Part shown: positions 60,772-64,000 of the stretch, one piece after another | Layout of the letters: every line of letters begins with the position of its first letter | How positions within the stretch are numbered: the first letter of the stretch is position 1 | Assembly (NCBI RefSeq): GCF_002940685.1 | Contig: NZ_PNFP01000006.1 | Coordinates: 248,001 to 312,000 of the forward strand | Source of the DNA: Ensifer adhaerens | GTDB taxonomy: Bacteria; Pseudomonadota; Alphaproteobacteria; Rhizobiales; Rhizobiaceae | Direction: 5' to 3' | DNA length: 64,000 nt | Notes under the pieces: generated by a model | Database searches by the model: none | Seen by the model: the letters and a program-made list of their open reading frames with translations, nothing else | Told to the model about the DNA's origin: nothing | Translations under genes and position numbers: made by a program

Positions 60772-60803
60772 AAAAGCGCCGCTCCCACTGGGACGGCGCT
60801 TTT
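60772..60803. terminator. Terminator after edd
   Basis: AAAAGCGCC (60772-60780) pairs with GGCGCTTTT (60795-60803), with CCCA/TGGG forming an inner stem. It lies 5 nt after the edd stop and also just past the stop of the minus-strand GFA gene. Confidence 0.8.
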
Positions 60804-60827
60804 GGTCTTCAAACGATCGGGAATCGC

Positions 60828-61193
60828 TTACGGCAGAGGTCCCGGAAACATGTCGTTGCGCCCGTCGTAGCGCTCGATCTCCAGCGTGAAGACGTCGATG
60901 TTCTCGATGCAGCGCGCATTGATCGAGATCTTGTTGTCCGGGTAGCCGCCGCGCATGATCGGCGTCGAACAGGTCGGGCAAAAATGATGTCCCTCGTTGA
61001 GCCCGCGCCAGATGTAACTCGACAGGCGTCGCTTCTCGGTCAGGAGCTTCACCTTGGCTGCATCCACCTTCCAGTGCAGGAAGCCGGAGCGCCGGCAGGT
61101 CGAGCAGTTGCAGTCGACGAGACCGGTAAGCTCGTCGTCGACTTCGACGGCGATATCGCCGCAATGGCAGGAAAGCCGATAGGGTCGCTGCAT
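60828..61193 (-). CDS. GFA family protein (glutathione-dependent formaldehyde-activating-like)
   Basis: 121 aa. The zinc ligands are Cys9, Cys11, Cys28, Cys30, Cys33, Cys72 and Cys75 (CHCG, CNCSTC, CPTC), all present. It belongs to the GFA/CENP-V family, which includes Gfa but whose wider members are uncharacterised. ATG 61193 gives the family length; the longer frame to 61256 is unsupported. No formaldehyde genes are adjacent. Confidence 0.85.
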   Translation of the reverse strand: MQRPYRLSCHCGDIAVEVDDELTGLVDCNCSTCRRSGFLHWKVDAAKVKLLTEKRRLSSYIWRGLNEGHHFCPTCSTPIMRGGYPDNKISINARCIENIDVFTLEIERYDGRNDMFPGPLP

Positions 61194-61271
61194 GGTTCGG
61201 GTCCGAATCCGTTGATGAAGACCACAACCATTCATTGAGCGTCGCGGGATCGTCAAGCCCGGCGCAACGGC

Positions 61272-61625
61272 TCAACGGTAGATGTCGAGCGTCCGATTGC
61301 GGTGGTTCGGATGGGTGCTGTAGACGAAGATGCGATTGAGGTCGCGGTCAGTCAGCATGCGCAGGAACCGCGCCTCGATGACATCATTGGCATGCACCCG
61401 CTTCAGGAGGCAGCCGATCATCTGGATGCGCGCACTCGGGATATCCAGGTAGAAATTCTGCGGGAGCTGGTATTGCGTGAGGATACTGATCAACGCGCCG
61501 CTCTTCGAAAGCTTGATGATCTCGCAGCGGCGCGAGCTCAGCTGCGTCATGCCCTTCTCGGTGTATTCGATGCGTGCCTCGTTCCGCGTGTCCTCCATCG
61601 GAAAGTTTGTTTCCCGGTCGTACAT
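61272..61625 (-). CDS. PilZ-like domain protein
   Basis: 117 aa. The pattern SSRRCEIIKLSKSGALISI resembles a PilZ beta-barrel with the RxxxR-like and SxxG elements, but the usual Asp/Asn before the Ser is replaced, so c-di-GMP binding may be weakened. AGGAAGAG lies about 7 nt before ATG 61625. It lies between GFA and aglK on the same strand and appears unrelated to sugar transport. Confidence 0.65.
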   Translation of the reverse strand: MYDRETNFPMEDTRNEARIEYTEKGMTQLSSRRCEIIKLSKSGALISILTQYQLPQNFYLDIPSARIQMIGCLLKRVHANDVIEARFLRMLTDRDLNRIFVYSTHPNHRNRTLDIYR

Positions 61626-61766
61626 GAAGGACTCTTCCTTGTTCAGGAAGTGCTGGTACATCACCGGCGCCGCGCCTCTCATCGAAATGCCTTTCCGTAT
61701 CCCCTTTTGAGACAGACTAGCGGCAGAGATTTAACAGAGGGTTTGATCTGCAGGTTGCATTGAAAA

Positions 61767-61793
61767 AACCCGCCCGATTTTAAGGGGCGGGTT
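61767..61793 (-). terminator. Rho-independent terminator of the agl operon
   Basis: AACCCGCCC (61767-61775) pairs with GGGCGGGTT (61785-61793). On the minus strand TTTT follows, 23 nt past the aglK stop. Confidence 0.88.
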
Positions 61794-61815
61794 CGATTGG
61801 AGCGGCCTGTTCGTG

Positions 61816-62904
61816 TCAGCGGCGATAGGTGCGACCGTCGGCGTCGAAAAGGTGCAGCTTGGCCTTGTCGGCGGTGAAGCGCACCTTGTCGCCGCGATGA
61901 ACCGGCAGGATGCCGGGGATCTTGGCGATGATCGGCTCCTTGTCGACCAGACCCTCGATATAGAGCAGCGTCACTTCGCCGAGCGCCTCGACAATCGAGA
62001 CCGTGCCTTCGAACAGAAAATCGTCGCTGGTGGTCGTTTGCAGGTCTTCGGGCCGAACGCCGAAGCTCGCCGTCTTGCCGTTTTGCGCTGCGTCGCTCGG
62101 GATATCGAGGGTCACGCTCTTGCCGCCAGTCAGCTTCACCGTCGTCTGCGCGCCGGTCGCCGTCACCGTCGACGGGATGATGTTCATCGCCGGCGAGCCG
62201 ATGAAGCGTGCGACGAAGAGATTGGCAGGCCGCTCGTAGAGTTCCAGCGGCGCGCCCACCTGCTCGATATGGCCCTGCGACAACACGACGATGCGGTCGG
62301 CGAGCGTCATCGCCTCCACCTGGTCGTGGGTGACGTAGATCATCGTCGTGTCCGCCATCTGCTCGCTGAGCTTGGCGATCTCGATGCGGGTGGCGACACG
62401 CAGCGCCGCGTCGAGGTTCGAAAGCGGTTCGTCGAACAGGAAGACCTTGGGGTCGCGGCAGATCGCGCGGCCGATGGCGACGCGCTGGCGCTGGCCGCCG
62501 GACAGCGCCTTTGGCAGGCGATCGAGGTACTTGGTGAGCTGGAGGATATCGGCGGCGTTGCGCACGCGGCGATCGATCTCCTCCTTGCTTTCCTTGGCGA
62601 TCCGCATGCCAAAGGCCATGTTGTCGTAGACGGTCATGTGCGGATAGAGCGCGTAGGACTGGAACACCATGGCGATGCCGCGCTTCGACGGCGGCACGGT
62701 GTTGACCCGCTCGCCGTCGATGAACATGTCGCCGCCGGTGATCTCCTCGAGACCGGCGATCATGCGCAGAAGCGTCGACTTTCCGCAGCCGGACGGGCCG
62801 ACGAAGACGATGAACTCGCCCTGCTTGATGTCGAGATTGATGCCATGGATGACATCGACCGCGCCGTAGGATTTGCGGATATCTTTAAGCAGCAGACCCG
62901 TCAT
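61816..62904 (-). CDS. aglK: Alpha-glucoside ABC transporter ATP-binding protein AglK
   Basis: 362 aa. The Walker A is GPSGCGKST, the signature LSGGQRQR, the Walker B VFLFDEPLSNLDAA, and the switch His in YVTHDQ. The C-terminal TOBE/OB regulatory domains are of the MalK/UgpC type. It lies directly downstream of the alpha-glucosidase gene and energises import of sucrose, trehalose or maltose-type sugars. Confidence 0.92.
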   Translation of the reverse strand: MTGLLLKDIRKSYGAVDVIHGINLDIKQGEFIVFVGPSGCGKSTLLRMIAGLEEITGGDMFIDGERVNTVPPSKRGIAMVFQSYALYPHMTVYDNMAFGMRIAKESKEEIDRRVRNAADILQLTKYLDRLPKALSGGQRQRVAIGRAICRDPKVFLFDEPLSNLDAALRVATRIEIAKLSEQMADTTMIYVTHDQVEAMTLADRIVVLSQGHIEQVGAPLELYERPANLFVARFIGSPAMNIIPSTVTATGAQTTVKLTGGKSVTLDIPSDAAQNGKTASFGVRPEDLQTTTSDDFLFEGTVSIVEALGEVTLLYIEGLVDKEPIIAKIPGILPVHRGDKVRFTADKAKLHLFDADGRTYRR

Positions 62905-62965
62905 TGCACCCTCCCCTTCGGTTCTTCCCGTCAGTTCTTGCTCTCATTTTGGTTCGGCCGACCTA

Positions 62966-64000
62966 TCAGACCAACCGTGCGAAATACGCGCCCCAGGCGG
63001 GCAGATTGACCGTTCTGTCCTTCACTTCGGCGGTAAAACCGTGGCCCTCGAGCGCCGACACCGGCTCGTTCGGCAGGATGCCCGTCGCCCGTTCGCCGCT
63101 CATGTTGAACAGGCAGAAAAGTTTCTCGTTGCCGTAGCTCCGGACGAAGGCCAGCACCTGTCCGTCCGTATCCAGGAACTCGATCTCGCCCTTGGCGAAG
63201 GCCGGATATGCCTTGCGGAAATGCAGGAAGCGGCGGTAGTGCTCCAGCACCGACGCCTGATCCCCCTGCTGCGCCGATACGGCGCGCTGCAGATGTTCGG
63301 CCGGCACCGGAAGCCAGGGCCTGGCGCTGCCGAAGCCGCCATTGACCGCGCCGGCGTCCCAGACCATCGGCGTGCGGCAGCCGTCGCGTCCCTTGAAGTC
63401 CGGCCAGAACTGGATGCCATAGGGATCCTTCAGGTCCTCATAGGCCAGTTCCGCTTCGCTCAGCGCGAGTTCCTCGCCCTGATAGATGCAGACCGAACCG
63501 CGCAGCGACATCAGCAGGCTTGCCAGCAGCTTCGCGTGGGCGTCGCGATCGGCAACGCCCCGGCCCCAACGGCTGACATGACGCACGACGTCGTGGTTGG
63601 AAAAGGCCCAGCAGGCCCAGCCTTCGGGTGCCGCTTTCTGGAAATTGCGCAGCACTTCGGCGACGGTCGCCGGCGTCAGCGGGTCCGGCGCCAGGAATTC
63701 GAAAGCGTAGCACATCTGCATCTTGTCGCCGCCGGAGGTGTATTCGCCGGCGATCTCCAGCCCGCGCTGGCTGTCGCCAACCTCGCCGACCGCAGCAATC
63801 GCCGGGAACTCGTCCATGACCGCACGGAAGCGCTTCAGGAATTCCAGATTCTCCGGCTGGTTCTTGTCGTAGAGATGTTCCTGATAGTTGTACGGGTTCA
63901 CCGCCGGCGCGGTCTGGGCGTTGCGACGTTCCGGCGCCAGGGCCGGATTGTCGCGCAACTGCTTGTCGTGGAAGTAGAAGTTGATGGTGTCGAGGCGGAA
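62966..64000 (-). CDS. aglA: Alpha-glucosidase AglA, partial (5' end outside window)
   Basis: The 344-aa C-terminal part of a GH13 alpha-glucosidase runs off the right edge. FRLDTINFYFHD contains the nucleophile Asp; VGEVGD carries the acid/base Glu and FSNHDVVRHVSRWG the third Asp. The C-terminal beta domain ends NLPAWGAYFARLV. It hydrolyses alpha-glucosides in the cytoplasm after import by the Agl transporter, with aglK 61 nt downstream. The visible sequence is open with no frameshift. Confidence 0.92.
   Translation of the reverse strand, partial: FRLDTINFYFHDKQLRDNPALAPERRNAQTAPAVNPYNYQEHLYDKNQPENLEFLKRFRAVMDEFPAIAAVGEVGDSQRGLEIAGEYTSGGDKMQMCYAFEFLAPDPLTPATVAEVLRNFQKAAPEGWACWAFSNHDVVRHVSRWGRGVADRDAHAKLLASLLMSLRGSVCIYQGEELALSEAELAYEDLKDPYGIQFWPDFKGRDGCRTPMVWDAGAVNGGFGSARPWLPVPAEHLQRAVSAQQGDQASVLEHYRRFLHFRKAYPAFAKGEIEFLDTDGQVLAFVRSYGNEKLFCLFNMSGERATGILPNEPVSALEGHGFTAEVKDRTVNLPAWGAYFARLV

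Overview
The window reads as chromosome of a Sinorhizobium/Ensifer-type alphaproteobacterium. GC is high with strong third-position bias. Several gene neighbourhoods match the S. meliloti chromosome as I remember it: dppABCDF next to rirA and fbpA, a phasin divergent from the PAS kinase cbrA, potFGHI, aceA divergent from an XRE/ScfR-type regulator, zwf-pgl-edd, and aglA-aglK. The tRNA-His has discriminator A73 and no C73, as described for this clade. Assignments rest on reading the translations and on remembered family knowledge; no database search was run.

Layout. 1-2140 looks accessory: a TIR-domain membrane protein running off the left edge, a 540-nt stretch without a gene, an 82-aa orphan ORF and a RIME-like palindromic repeat that abuts the core genome. 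2142-12830 is metabolic and stress-related: an FAH-family hydrolase, a divergent TetR/SDR pair, a DadA-like oxidase, a series of very small membrane, lipo- and CsbD-type proteins, the anti-sigma factor NepR divergent from PhyR, an AI-2E-type permease and a RidA protein. 13006-18401 is a dipeptide/oligopeptide ABC operon. 19050-21993 holds a LuxR protein, a lone receiver, RirA and an iron-binding protein. 22228-26994 holds mmsA, a LysR regulator and a class III cyclase with TPRs. 27044-35691 holds tRNA-His, the phasin, CbrA, an iron-type permease and acetoacetyl-CoA synthetase. 35878-41840 holds an AsmA-like protein and potFGHI. 42175-48743 holds a desaturase, the aceA regulator, aceA and two regulators. 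49126-56432 holds a large chemoreceptor, a flavoprotein, and a glutamine-synthetase-like ligase with its FAD oxidase. 56529-64000 holds the Entner-Doudoroff genes, a GFA and a PilZ-like protein, and the distal end of the agl alpha-glucoside operon.

How the parts fit. The clearest hidden structure is regulatory. Sequences of the form GGAAC-N16/17-CGTT, the promoter signature of RpoE2/EcfG general-stress sigma factors, occur eight times in the intergenic regions I read. Six point at small genes with starts 29 to 130 nt downstream (3533, 7573, 7965, 8508, 12133, 26794), and several of these genes are too small for routine gene calling. The nepR-phyR pair that controls this sigma factor lies among them, but no sigma gene is next to it. 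Other candidate control sites: an Irr-type palindrome before rirA, two TGC-N3-GCA palindromes over the phasin promoter, twin operators between the TetR and SDR genes, and hairpins after the binding-protein genes dppA and potF that could set transporter stoichiometry. Putrescine import (potFGHI) and a probable gamma-glutamyl-putrescine route (53694-56432) lie about 12 kb apart. Apart from the left edge the window is mostly ordinary core genome. I found no CRISPR array, prophage or intact insertion sequence.
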